Assembly: GCA_037576215.1 (NCBI GenBank)
Contig: JBANDB010000002.1
Coordinates: 7,750,001 to 7,814,000 of the forward strand
Origin: Armillaria gallica
Lineage: Eukaryota; Basidiomycota; Agaricomycetes; Agaricales; Physalacriaceae
Direction: 5' to 3'
Length of the DNA stretch: 64,000 nucleotides
Made by a program: the position numbers and the translations under genes. Under the pieces are notes generated by a model. The model was not told the origin of the DNA. It ran no database searches and was given only the letters and a program-made list of their open reading frames with translations. Positions 13,261-25,496 of this stretch are shown here, piece after piece; within the stretch, counting starts at the first letter, position 1, and every line of letters starts with the position of its first letter.

Positions 13261-15152
13261 TCACAAGGGAGACTCGATAGACCGAACCACGTATTGCACG
13301 GATGCCAGAGATAGAATCGTATCTGCCTTGAGGACACGCACTATCTCAGACGCATGCTCCCGATCCACCTCGCGCACTGTGAAGCCATCCGAATGCAACA
13401 CAAGGGTGAAAGATCCCCCAAAGGCACGCCAGCCGTTTGTCTTCTGAGAATGGAGAGACTCTACCATGGTGTCAGATTTGAGATGATAGGTCAAACGACT
13501 GGCCGGTAGACCAGACGACACCAGAACCTGCAAGTTGAGCTTGGCAGCCTCTGAAGTCTTGCATGCAGCACACCACGTGGAAACAGTATCCAACGCATTC
13601 GCAGCATAAGTAGCAGTGGTCACAACTGTCAGGTAAAGCAGGTTCTGCAAGCCAGACAGGGACATGCAACGAAGGGTCCCACCAGAAGGCGCGTAGGCTG
13701 AATGAATATAAGCAAAACACAAAACAAGTATACGTGAAGAGATACAGACGAAGGCGCAGTGTCAATTTTGTCAATGTAGAGGACACGTTGGTCCATAGGA
13801 GGGGCGCATGGACATAGTACTGGGTACCCAACGTGAGGTCAAGCTCCTCCAGCGCACAAGTCTGGGTCTGGAGTGGGAAGGTCTCGCCAGCTCCCACAAA
13901 ATCGGCGAGCTTGTCGAATCCTACAACAGTATGGAAAAGCTGGTGTACGAGTGAATGGGATCCACCGTGGGGGTTGTCTTCAAAACTCTCTGTCATCACG
14001 CCATCGGAGTTGTAGCGCAGGTCCAGCTTTAAGAAACGAAGCGTAGGAGGTGAGGGCGTTGATATGAACGGTGCACGAAACAAGGTAAGACCGATGAAAT
14101 TTCGAACACCAAGAACGAGCATACCACCCGGAATTTCGTTGACATCCTGAAGACACGACATGTGAGTGACACATGACATCCAGCAAGAACAATCAAGAGA
14201 AATATACATACAACAGCACCTCGATCAATGCTGTCGATATAAAGACGGCGCAAACATCCATCGGGCAACAGGATACCCTCGAGACTGCTGTCAACGAGCG
14301 ACATACCTCTCAACCGTAGTTCAATTACTGAGGGGGGCAACAGGTAAGGGTGTGGGATGCTAGGCACATGTCCGGATCCAAACTGTTCACCCGCGCCTTC
14401 AAATATAACAGACTGCACCATAGGCAACAGATGCAGGAAGAAGTTGTAAGGAAAAATGGGCCAGTCGATGTACTTGACCCCCCGCACAGAATGCTGGATG
14501 GAATACATAACGACCATGGCAGACATATCGATCTCTTGCTCGAATGCGATCATCTGATCAGCAACGACATCGTCACTCCAGTATGGGCGGTGTCGAGGCA
14601 AACAGAGGACGAGATACCAGTGAGACAGTGGCGTGAAGAGTCTGCACCACGTGTGGGAAACATACTGGCACATAAGCTGCTGATCGTGAGGGACATTGTC
14701 AAATATGGTGGTCCACACTTCCGCAGGAACATGAGGAGGCACCACGAGAGGAACAATATCCGCGACGACGTCAGAGCCAGGAGAGTCCAGATACCATCCT
14801 CGAAAAGAGTGTATATAATAAAGTCTGTTATCGATAGACTGACGCAGCAAACTACCAGGAAGCAACGCAAATCGGACCATACGCTGCATATACATATAAT
14901 AGATGTGAGTACCTGCAACAAGACGGTTAGTATCTGGTAGGAGAAGCAAACACGACATAAACATTACCGTCAAAAACCCGAGCAAGTCTTTCAGGCATGG
15001 TCACTGACACCTCATAGCCATCAATAACTTCAGCAAGCAGGTCAAAATCGAACTAAATAAGAGATAATACGAGCCATCGGTCAAGAAGGAAAAGAGAAAA
15101 GCACACTGTGACATACAGGTCCATCGATAAGGGTGTCAAGTTCGAACGACAT
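13261..15152 (-). CDS. F-box/LRR-like protein, tandem copy B (complete model, 551 aa)
   Basis: The model is complement(join(13261..13697, 13750..14146, 14212..14912, 14968..15052, 15117..15152)). It totals 1656 nt, 551 codons plus stop, with every intron 52-65 nt and all phases closing. The start is ATG at 15152 (MSFELDTLIDGP). An F-box-like segment falls at about residues 99-140: VPAEVWTTIFDNVPHDQQL followed by VSHTWCRLF. The rest is LRR-like, with repeated hydrophobic strands such as IELRLRGMSL, LRFLKLDLRY, ALEELDLTL and LTKLTLRL. By family it would be a substrate adaptor of an SCF ubiquitin ligase; the substrate is unknown. The donor of the last intron (gtctgt) is weak, the others are ordinary. 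It shares exon structure with copy A downstream and sequence with the copy C relic upstream. No stop or frameshift was seen, so it is the only apparently functional member of the trio. Confidence 0.65.
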
Positions 15153-15662
15153 GGTGCAAAAAGTATGGAGAAATACGCAATGGACAATGAACACAGTACG
15201 ACCAGATAAACATACATTAAACTGGTCAAAGGAAGATCAGTTGACAAGCACTAGAGAAAACCAGCAAGAATCGATGGATTATATAGCGGACGGATCAACG
15301 AGAAATCACACGAAGAACAGATACAAAAAGGTATCAAAAACTCCAGGCAGGACGAATGGCAATCCTTTTTTTGTTGATATATTTTGTATTTTATTTTACA
15401 GTCGTTGGCAGGACTGCGATGCCCCAGGAGAAGGTGCAGAAGAGAATGAGGGATGACATTCGATCGTCGAGGAAGACAGGATGATCAAAACTAGTACGAG
15501 GCAGACGAGGGATAAATACAATCCAAACACAGATGCTCAAGCATACCAGTACTCTATCTTCCCGAAGCGTACGTAAGGAAGACACTCACTGATCCGCACA
15601 GAATTCAATGTCTGGATGTAACAAGGTAATATGGTACCGACTGTGCCAGCCGGCAATGTGAC

Positions 15663-16238
15663 CTACTTAATCAAGTCGTCGAGATAGGCCCTAACATATT
15701 CGTGCAGAATGACTGGCTCTCTACGGTATGATCATAGATGGAGGAAGTGCAAAAAGTTAAAATAAAAATAGAAAGAGGCGATAGATGCGATAGGGAGATG
15801 GTACGGCAAATATGGCTGGGATCAAATCGTGTCGTCCATATAGCAATGGATAAAGAGACACCAACAGGTGATATGGGAACCCACGTGTGAACCCATGACA
15901 TCACGTTGACTGCAAGGTTCAAGGAAGTCTCGATCAGAAGTTCACGCAAATGATCGAAAGGAGACAGGGAAGGAGGAGGATACAAGAAAATAGTAAGATA
16001 CGAATACATAGAATACACCAGAGCTCACGAGAGTATATAATAAGAGTTTGCATAGAGAACGATACACGGGAGAACAACACTGAGAGGACATGCCAAAGCA
16101 GAAAATCGCAAGGACATCACCAACTGAGCGCACGCCATAGGCAGGCCCCCATCTGTAGATAGCAAAAGAATCCTTGTGGCGATAACAGGATCACACAAAA
16201 TCGATGCTCTCCTCTTGGAAGTCAAATTCAACCGACAT
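15663..16238 (-). pseudogene. Degenerate third F-box-family copy C (fragment)
   Basis: Two segments look coding: one around 15960-15800 with FDHLRELLIETSLNLAVNV, which aligns with the LRR part of copies A and B, and a terminal segment ending YVRAYLDDLIK before a TAG at 15665-15663. An ATG at 16238 (MSVEFDFQEESIDF) resembles the start of copy B, but no phase-consistent intron chain joins it to the rest. A further possible exon end, STSDILDAYV followed by gtatgt, lies near 16565. I read this as an old tandem copy that has lost its middle. Boundaries are approximate. Confidence 0.35.
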
Positions 16239-16919
16239 AAGAGATAGAAGCGAAAATGATGGAAACATATTGCGAATAACCTTTTAAAAATTTAGATTAA
16301 TTAACAGTGTACAGAAGAAGCAACGAAAGAATGACACACAGAATCCAGCCCCGCCACATGACACAAAGAAACACAGCGCAAGGTGGAGACAGGATGCAGC
16401 ATGGAAGGCAGGGAATGCACAACATTGAAAATGCACATAGAAAGTGAAAGGGACACGACACACAGCAAACATGCCAAGGAAGCATGAGATCAAGCTGGAA
16501 GCAAAAAGACAATCATAAATAAATGCAATGACGCAACACACAAAAGAGGAACATACCAGCCACATAGGCGTCAAGAATGTCACTGGTAGAACGTGAATAA
16601 TCCTAGATGGTCACGGCATGAAAAGCGCATGTAAATATTGTCAACATACAATTGTCAACATACAAGAGTCATCAACACGATCATGTCAACAAGACAAACA
16701 ATGGAGCCTCACATATTCGGCAACACTCGAATTGACTTCGTCCACGAAAGACGAAAGGCAAGCGGTGGTAAGGTACAAGTAGCTCAAGGACACATATTTA
16801 TATTATAGGGACAATGACAAAGCACGTACAAAATACGTCAAAGTTACAATACACGTACAGACACAGTACACGCGAGAAGGAAGAACATACGCAACATGTA
16901 CGATGCAATACCGCATATA
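16239..16919. other. Intergenic, only relic sequence
   Basis: No supported gene. It may contain remains of the 5' part of F-box copy C (about 16560-16600) and the 3' untranslated region of the next minus-strand gene. Confidence 0.4.
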
Positions 16920-19900
16920 CTAAACACCGTACCCATGACTAACAAGCTTTGCAGCAGACAGGGATTGACCGAGCACAATTACAAACTGTACATTAAGGGA
17001 CATGCGACATTCCTTAGCATAAGTTGACCAAAGGCCAGGGGTGTACCCCACTGCGACCATAGTGAAACAACTGAGTTCACGAGAAGCAGTGTAACGAGGT
17101 AAGCTAGCGAGAGTGTCAAAGTCCTCAGGGCGAAAAAGGAAGTGGTGACCCTTGGAAGCTCGACCGTCAAAAATGGGAACTACAGATACGGTTGTCACAG
17201 CGTGAAAATGGACATGAAAAATAGTACACATACTAGTGTCCTCAAATCCAAGGCTTTGATAATATTCTGTCTTCGACTGAGAAGAGAGGCCAGCGGGTTT
17301 AGACGGGGATTTCAGCCAAAGAGAGCCACTACCAGCGGCAGGCGACGCAGGAGTAGAGGGTGCCCGCTGCGTAGCGGGGGAGGGATCTACAAGCATAGGC
17401 AAGGAATGCAACATGAGTTCCAGTGAACGAGAGAGAGAGAGAACACGCACAAAGGTTGCAATTGGTGGATTCATGAACAAACCGGTGAGTGGTGATTTCA
17501 ACCCTGAGCGAATTAATACATGTGCTTAACATGATGTCCAATCCGGTAGCCAATCCGAGCATGGTGGACTCGCGACGCCATGGCTGACTGAGGGGTAGGA
17601 TCTGAAGACCACGGTAAGTGCGACTACCATCCTCGATCATATCATGCAGATAACTCTTGGTGATGACACCAGGAATAATACCAACGATGGTATGACCACC
17701 TGCAAGGACCTTTCGACCATCATGAGAGAAGGTAGGGTACTGCATGGTGGACAAATTGCAGTACAGAAGACTACCCGGATACATAATGCAGGCAAGGACA
17801 GAACTGACAAGAGAGATTGAGTAAACACACATGAAGATGGAAAAGGACAGACGCACCACACAGTGTCCTTGTGGAAGAGAGCAATGACCACATCAAGCGT
17901 GATATAGGGAGGATGCTCAAAGGAGTTGGCATTATGACCAGCAGGCAGAAAAGGGCGAAATTTCCTACATGAACAACAAATACGAAATGAATACTGAGAC
18001 ATCAACAACAAATGAAATACACGAACCCCAGAGGTGGTAAAGAGTCATAAAATGCCCTGAGCTGGTCCTCCTGAAGCTCATGCAACATGACGCGAAGCGC
18101 CACATCTTCCAGCACAGTTAAATCAACTGTAGGTGCAGACGCACTACAAAATGCGCAATGAAGGTGATCCAGTCAGTTCGCGGTAGAGGAAATAATACAA
18201 GACATAACAAAACTGAACAACCCACCTGGTACTGGTTGTTTGCGTAGGGATGGGAGGTTCTTCCCTATCGGATTTGGATTTGGACTCAGAGGACGCGCAC
18301 CTGTCACTGAGAGAAACATGAAGTACAGATACAGAACAAATAGATTGAATAAACGCATACCCAATCAGAGCATCTAAGCTATCCAGAAGAGCATGTGTAG
18401 AAGCGACCATGACAGTCCCAGAAGGAGTAGCAGGGGCAACAGACTGCTTAGCCTTCCCCTTAGAGACAGAAGGAACAGGAGTCTTGACTAATCAACGAGT
18501 TAGAACGCTAATCGCACGGGAGGAAACAGAGACTGAACCGCTGCATTTGCCAGTTCCGAATAACTTCAGCATCTTGTCGGGAGTGGGTGTGGAAATACTC
18601 ACAGCTGCCAAGGCACCCAAGTCCAAGGCAGCCCCCAATGTAACAGACTGAACAGCATCTTGACCCTTGGCAGACCTGGATTTAGAACCACGAGACTTGC
18701 CCTTACCGGACCTTGGGGGCAGAAATGCGTTGATATCTTCCAGGTAAACTTGGGGGGGAACAGGCAAAGCAGGAGGAGGAACCTGAGTGAAAATGGACGG
18801 CTCGACAGAAGGGACGCCAACTTTATGGGACCTAGAGCACGTCAAACGAGCAGAAGAACTAAAGACGATTACCGATATCAGTACACATGACAATTAATGA
18901 AGCGCAAATATACACATGCAGTGCCACTTCCAACATCAGAGGGAGCTGGCAATGCTTTCACAGGTTCATGGACCGGTGACTCAGGAGCCGGAATGGTACT
19001 GACAAGATGACAAAAGAAACAGGGACATTCAGCATAAAGGACGAAACAAATAAAAGACAAACACATACCGTCCAGGGCGACGAGAGGTTCTAACAGTCGC
19101 AGGAGAAGATGGTTGCAATTTTGCAACAGGCTGGACCTCATACAACACATCAGGGACAGGGGAACCAGTCGATTTGCTGGAGCCGGGGTCAGACAAGTCT
19201 GACTCACAGTCCGAACTGCAAGCATCGCTATGTAAAGAAAACACTGCAGAGAGGGGAGCTCAACTCATGATTCTGACTTTTCCTCAGCAATGTTATCGAC
19301 GAATTGATTATCATCCACAGAACTAGGCAGCATGATCAGAGAAAGAGCACAAATAAAGTGGGAGGGTGAATACCGAGTATCAGAACCAGACTCCACGCCA
19401 CTGTCCGAGGCGTTGACAGCAGACTTGATGCTCCCAATGGACTCTGCATCGGCAATGGTTTCAGCAGAACTGTAATAGATAAGGAAGTCAGATACAAAGC
19501 AAAAGGGACCAATAAGGCAAACGGAGTGTCGTACGAGGGAGATGGTCTGACAACCGATGCGACTTGATCCACTGATAATTCACCATAAGACATGCAGGTC
19601 TGCAGTGTCCTGGAGCTTGCACCACGAGGGTGACTGCGAGGTACAAAGTTATATGAGGTCCACAAGACATGAACAAGAAGACACTAATGTGACAGACACA
19701 GCAGGCAGGGCTTCAAAGGCAGGACCACCCAGAACAGGCGTGGTGGGAGGAGACGGTCTGAAGGGAACAGTGAAAGAAGGAAGACAGCATAGGTCAGGAA
19801 ACAAAACCAAGACATAAAGACACATGTACATAGCTGCGTTGCTAACCACACAGGTTCGAGCAGACACCTGAGCACGTTTTTTCGTGGGGGTTACAGGACT

Positions 19901-20020
19901 GACCGTGGCGACAACAGGCGAGCCAGCAGTAGGAGCAGTTGCCAGATCTACAATGGCCGACACATGAGAGGCGTGCTTGCGCTTAGGAGTGGAAGCAGAG
20001 TGAGACAAAGCTGAAGACAT
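16920..20020 (-). CDS. Unnamed basidiomycete family protein, 14 exons, about 750 aa
   Basis: Exons in order are 20020-19852, 19757-19685, 19633-19523, 19469-19374, 19322-19278, 19227-19069, 18998-18916, 18831-18539, 18487-18361, 18306-18226, 18143-18027, 17964-17857, 17770-17451 and 17386-16920. Introns are 50-94 nt and phases agree at all junctions except 18916/18831, where the frame is off by one. That is either a one-base lesion or a splice site I missed. The N-terminal half is Ser/Pro/Lys-rich and looks disordered (STPKRKHASH, TPTKKRAQ, KGKSRGSKSRSAK). The C-terminal half looks folded, with DGRKVLAGGHTIVGI, an acidic-aromatic region, and a final block containing FTMVAVGYTP and FVIVLGQ. 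I recall similar VVVGYT-containing proteins as a large family in agaric genomes but know no function. ATG 20020 is the only good start. Confidence 0.55.
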
Positions 20021-21273
20021 TGATTGTAGATGGGAGGTGAAGTGGCGAGAAGGACAGAAAGACCATTAGATATTGTGCATTATAAATGGCATGGGCCAAC
20101 GCGTTACCAATAAAAATCAAATAATAGAAACAACCAGAAGCCATTCATAATTCACAATGACATGCGAAGCAATTCAGAGGCAATAATGAACAAGAAAAGA
20201 TTTCTTTGTTTGGTTCAAATTTAATTTCTTGTTCGAACAGAGAATCTGAGGATCATGCAGAGAAGACACAAGATCAAACGTCAATAAATAAATACATAAA
20301 GAAAAAGCAAAAAAGGATACCATATGTGACGATTGCAACAGCAGTGAAGGAGAAGGGGGGAGGAAGGGAAAAAAATCAAAAAGTAACAGATCGACAAGGA
20401 ACTGAGAGGTCAGACGCGATTGTCGAGCTGAGAAGGCGTCACAAAATGAAAGAAAGACGTCGCAATAATTAAATAGGTCCAAGATGAAAGCAACACAATA
20501 CCACGGGTATCGGAGTAGCGACGATGATCCCAGCAATACAATTGCATGCATGTGGTTGAAAGGCAAACAGCACACAAGCATACCAGAAAGAGCAGAACAC
20601 AAAGCATAGGGATACAAGCTATCGACAGGAAAGAAGGAAAACAGAAGCAGAGTCACAAGTACAAACAAACAACAATAACATCCCATTCCCATCGCAACGC
20701 TACCATCTAACACGATATCAATGGAATACACTACAATCACAGACGATGCATGCCACATCGATAAGAAAGACATGAGGTAGGATACAATGAAGAAGGGACG
20801 ACATGACAAGGGGCAGATCGCGTATAGCGATTAAGAAGCAGAGTGCAAAACAAAGATAGAGCAGACAGACAGCACGTTGCTCTATGCGATGCAGGAACTC
20901 AGACCACCATTGAGGACAGATCAAGCACAAGACAGCGTGCAGCAGATCGAAGCACCTGCAGGGAGGACAGCCGAGCGAGGTCAGATATGGCAAACACAAT
21001 ATCGCATTTGGAGACGAGCCAAAAAGTCCGGCCAAACAGAAGGCAAGTATGCCTGGAGGTGTCAATGAAAAGGCACGCAACTAACACCATCTGAACGACA
21101 GTGTAACACAATGCAGAAGAAGGTGCCGGAATCAATGGAATCACGAGGAGAGCCAAAAGGGCAAGACGAGAGGAGCAGAGAAGGGAGGGAGAAGAGTATA
21201 TTCCGGGGGATCTATACGGACGAAAACCAAACCGCCACCATAACCAAGTGCAGCAACTGAGAGTCACACCGAG
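20021..21273. other. Divergent intergenic region, no gene
   Basis: About 1.25 kb between a minus-strand and a plus-strand gene, so it should hold both promoters. Open frames here lack coding character. A 10-bp inverted repeat (gaacaagaaa at 20188-20197 and tttcttgttc at 20225-20234) and the palindrome gttcgaac (20231-20238) lie about 170-220 bp upstream of the minus-strand ATG and could be a regulatory site. Confidence 0.45.
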
Positions 21274-22514
21274 ATGGACCGTTATTATGACAAGGAAGAA
21301 GCCAGTGAGTGCGACACGGCTGACAGTGACGATGAGAGAGACTAATCAGAAGACACAGGAAAGACCATTGAACAGTTGACTCAAGAACGATGCAGCAAGG
21401 ACACGCTACACCTTGCGAGACTGATGCAGGTAAGGGTATAGCAATCTGGTTTATTCACAATGTTAAACATAAACGATACAGGATTCCAAGGTGCTCAAGG
21501 ATGTTCGGATGCAGTATGACAAGGATGGACAGATATGGAGGCTGGTAAAAGAAGACAATGACAGAGAGATGGAAGAGATAGTGTTCACCATGACGGGCAC
21601 GTTGTGGGCGATGGACCTTCCACCCATCACGAGGGAAACGATATGAGTACAGTATGAAAATAATGCGGAGGACTATTGCTGACATCAGTATCGAAGGAAC
21701 ATGAAAGACAAGGCGCATTTCCTCAGCCAATCAGTCAAGGTAACCGGACTAGGAAGCGAGTCATTCAGACAGACCATGGCTGCATTGAAAGAGATATGCC
21801 AAACGGGAGAGAGAGAGTTCAAAGAAGGAGAACTGCAGCAGTGGTTCCCCGAACATATCCAAGGCTTCGAGGTGGTGGAAGTTTCCAACAGGTATTTCAG
21901 GCCGAAGGCGAAGACGGCAGAGGACACTGGCATCGAACTGGCTCAAGAAATCAACCCAAATGGCGTCCTATGCAGAATGGCCAATAACACGCTAATCCAC
22001 ACAGACGACAATGTCGTGCAATACTACAAAGCGACGATAGAGAGTGGGAAGAAACGGTGAGCAGCTACACGACCACCAACAGAATGCGGCTGACGATTGC
22101 GAGACATACAGTTATACCAAGGCAAGGCCACAAATCTTCAGAGTAGGCGACGTGGTCGAGGTTCAGTGCTCCGTCGCATTCATCAAGGCAAGAAACGCGA
22201 CTGCACAAATGAAATTGGTACTACACGCCGTAGCTATGATCAACTGCCAACACGCAATGGTATGTGACAAAATTCCCCCCCCCCCCCCATGAAACGAGTA
22301 CTGATGAATGACAAACATGTAACAACAGAATGCGGATAGGGAGAAGAAGAGGATGGCGGCTGAAGTTGGAGAACCGAAGTCGACATCGAAAATGAAGAGA
22401 AAGATAGGATTCAAGGACGAAGACGAGAAGGAGGAGAGGGGGACCAACAAGGGATCAGGTAAACGAGTGAAGAAGGCAATAGATGGAGTGAGTGAAGACA
22501 TAGGCATGGAGTGA
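21274..22514 (+). pseudogene. Unnamed repetitive basidiomycete family (GDVVEVQ-type) pseudogene
   Basis: The start is ATG 21274 (MDRYYDKEEA). Introns are visible after the first exon (gtgagt near 21313, acceptor atcag), after LARLMQ near 21428, at about 22057-22110, and at 22261-22330. The last two flank the exon encoding RPQIFRVGDVVEVQCSVAF, and the final exon is Lys/Glu-rich and ends at TGA 22514. The pattern of FRVGD-VEVQ followed by a K-L-LHAV strand recalls a multicopy ORF of unknown function in agaric genomes, often near transposons. Two in-frame TGA codons (21644-21646 and 21680-21682) interrupt an otherwise well-conserved stretch, RETI-VQYENNAEDYC-HQYRRN. Both fit CGA to TGA and no intron removes them, so the gene is probably dead. 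One intron contains a 14-nt C tract. Confidence 0.5.
22275..22288 (+). repeat. Poly-C tract (14 nt)
   Basis: A homopolymer of 14 C sits inside the last intron of the surrounding pseudogene, a place where assembly errors are common. Confidence 0.9.
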
Positions 22515-23713
22515 GGAAGGTGTAAGCAGGGCAAACCCAGATGGCGAACAAAGGCAGAGTAGCACGTCATACAGAAATATAACAATACGATGTGATGTCA
22601 AAGTGACAGCGAGATTTGAGACCAAGATCAGGAAACGAAATGAAGAATAAATCAGCTGGAAAAAACAAGCAAGTCAGACCAGAATAACCGGAGTGGGTTA
22701 TCGGAGAGGTGAAGAGCCAGTACAGGAATTGCCACAACGAATAGAATTTTTTCTCATGAAGAGTCAAGGTGCAAGGGTTCGGCAATGGCCACAATCAATA
22801 GAATTTTCCCATGGGATTTTGAAGGTACATAATAACCAAGATACCTATATACATAGGACTCGGAAACTCCTTGTAGGTTAGGTGATATCATACTTGGATA
22901 AGGTATGTTTTCCCCTCCTGCTACTCTTTCAAATGTAACATGTTGCATGGTGGTAACAGATACAGGGCAGCAGATACAAGGCCTAGGCAAATACGACAAA
23001 GAACATGGTGATGAAGAGTACATCAAGGTGTGTCACTAAGAGCAAGCCATGTTTCTTTTTTTAGCTCCACCTGATTAACAACTCGGCCTAGCTTCAGTGC
23101 CGCCCTGACCTACCGGTGCCGCTTGAGTGATACATGAGAATCCACCTCTTCATTTTATGCAAAGGCATCACCATTACAGTGATTTGGAGATGGTGGCCAT
23201 GAACATATGGAGATAACATATGCCTTGGTCCAATTGCTTTTCGAATGTTCTTGTCCTCGATAAACACTTTCTTGGATGAAGTTAACTATTTTCGTGGTGA
23301 AGATTTTTCCATGCATACTCATTTGTCTATGTAGCTCCTTCGAAAGCTGACTATTGGATGTAGGACAGTATCACAAATGGTTACGTCTCTACACAGTCTC
23401 AACTTCGTCAATTTCCGGGGGATTGAACAGACAGAATGCACGGTGAGGTTGGTCGACTGCTATGTTCTATTCATACTGACCTAGATGTGTGGATTCTTTG
23501 AAGAATGTTATCATCATTTGCATGGAAGACAGAGCAACTTCAAAGTGCTATTCCTTGCAGGGTTTGACTGGCGATTTCGGCACCCTCAATCGATAATGTT
23601 TCGGCGAAGCAAAGCGTGGGATCATGGTTGGGACCTCCAATTATTTGATTATTTCAGTGCATTCCCCTGTTTCTCATCTTACTTTCTCACTCTAATATTC
23701 ACTGAAGAATCAT
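22515..23713. other. No gene seen
   Basis: About 1.2 kb with only short, non-coding-like frames. No repeats or termini were recognised. Confidence 0.45.
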
Positions 23714-24673
23714 ATGGTCGAAAGATCCATATCTTTCAACTATCAAGGCAGAGAGTACCAGACATGGTACATAGTCACCGGTAACCTCAGTAGCCGTACA
23801 TGGACACCCTTGGTTGTGGTGCACGGCGAGCCAGGTCAGTCTTGTTTAGTGCTTGCAAAATGCCTGTCTCACTGATATTCACTCTCCAGGTCTATCCCAC
23901 GACTACCCCCTCCCTCTCTCCGACCTCACCACCAAGTTCTCCATCCCAGTTATCTTCTATGACCAAATTGGAAACTCCTACTCGATGCATCTCCCATCAA
24001 AACCATCGCCGTTCTGGACTATTGATCTCTTGCTTGATGAACTGGTCGACCTTCTGAAGCACTTCCACATCCAGGGCGAGTTTGATTTGCTCGGTCACTC
24101 ATAGGGTGGGATACTCAGTCTAGAGTTCGCATCCTGAGGGATTGCACCACCTGGTGTTGACCAACTCGTTGGCAGATACGGGGATGTGGAGCGCATCGAC
24201 TGGGGAACCCAGCAAGGCCTTCCTGGATGATGTACAGAAGGGACTGGCTGTTGGCGTTATGGATATGGAAGCATATGGCAAGGTGCTCAGGATGTTCCAC
24301 AAGAAGCACAGATGTCTCGTGGACCTGTGGCCAGAAGAGCTGGTGGAGCCAGTCAACCAGTCCATCGGCGAATATCTCCATTGCAGTAGGGATGTACATG
24401 GGATATTTTTCTTAATGTCTATCTTTTTATGTGCTGATAGTCTCCCTGTAGGTTCGCTGGAGAGCTGTGTACATGAGGCATCATTGATGGTCTTGACCGT
24501 GTTCGTGTTCCGACTTTTGTGATCTGATATTGCTCAGGACTTCGTTTTCGAGCCTTTCTTCAGAGGGATACATCAGGTCAAGTGGGTGACCATGGAGAAA
24601 TCCAGTCATACACCTATGCGGGAAGAGCGGGAGAGGTGTATGGATTTGGTCAATGGATTCTTGTCTACGTGAC
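23714..24673 (+). pseudogene. Proline iminopeptidase-like alpha/beta hydrolase (broken)
   Basis: The start is ATG 23714 (MVERSISFNYQGREYQTWY). Exon 1 ends at 23834 and an intron of 55 nt (23835-23889) follows; exon 2 begins LSHDYPLPLSDLTTKF. Family proteins release N-terminal proline with a Ser-Asp-His triad. Here the HGGPG oxyanion motif reads HGEPG (Gly to Glu), and the nucleophile elbow GHSWGG reads GHS-stop-GG: the Trp codon after the serine is TAG at 24102-24104. A second stop and a one-base frame change follow near 24130. The cap region (HLVLTNSLADTG...EAYGKVLRMFHKKH) and the C-terminal block VKWVTMEKSSHTP, with the expected catalytic His, are still readable up to TGA 24673. The start and several introns are preserved, so this was a normal chromosomal gene. 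Confidence 0.78.
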
Positions 24674-25496
24674 TTGTCTAGGTATCCGCTTTCTTTTTAT
24701 ACTGAGTCGGCATGGAAATGACTCCTCCCAGGTGACACCGATATGGATATTGAAGTACGATCTGTGAAGTACATGAATGCAATATGATGTTCTAACAGCA
24801 GGTAAATAAGCTCTCGATACGTGGATCGTAAGTGATGAATCCAGTTCACGTTTCCATTCCTTGACTTCTTCACCCATCGTCCTCAGCCGTCCTTGTCCTC
24901 ATCACCAAAGCTCTGAATTGCAGGAAAAACCGGTATTATAAGTTCTTAACTGGTATGTCGTATTATATTGCACACATGTCCACAATGAGACATCTTCGCA
25001 GGTTGGGTGGTATCTACACTCACGATAATCATGCTTGCACCAGATGGCAGGGCCTTTCAGTCACATCTTCCTGACATTTTCAATGTGCAGAATTGGTGTA
25101 TATGGTCGATTGCAGCGAACTCGACCTAGGTTGATCCTTGTTGGTCAGACTTGGCACTAGTGCCAGGAACGCAGGATTCAGTGTTTACCACAATGACCAT
25201 TAATGACTCAGAAAGCTGGACTGCCCTGTTCGGTTCACTTATAGGGAAACGAGGGCAAACGTGGGATTTGGCTTTGTTGTTTACAACAATAATTGCTGCC
25301 TAGGATCATTGTTGACTTGGAAACGCATTGTTGTGGTGCGTACACTTGATTCATCTGTCACGTGACTTGCTCACGGTTTCTCGTAATAGTAGCTCGCATC
25401 CTCATCATTCTGTGGGAGGATTCTACCTATGCCTAGATGGCAGGCTCAGTGTTTGCCGTCCTTGGCTGCCACTGTGTGATGTCAGTTTGTGTGCAT
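24674..25496. other. No gene seen
   Basis: About 0.8 kb of AT-richer sequence with no convincing frame. Confidence 0.45.

Noticed and set aside
18478..18490. Apparent in-frame TGA in the 14-exon gene
   Set aside because: It lies inside a normal 51-nt intron (18538-18488) with a CTAAC branch site and tag acceptor, so it is not a lesion.
20174..20809. 211-codon minus-strand hydrophobic frame
   Set aside because: Low-complexity Leu/Phe/Ser reading through A-rich intergenic DNA; no ATG context, introns or homology pattern.
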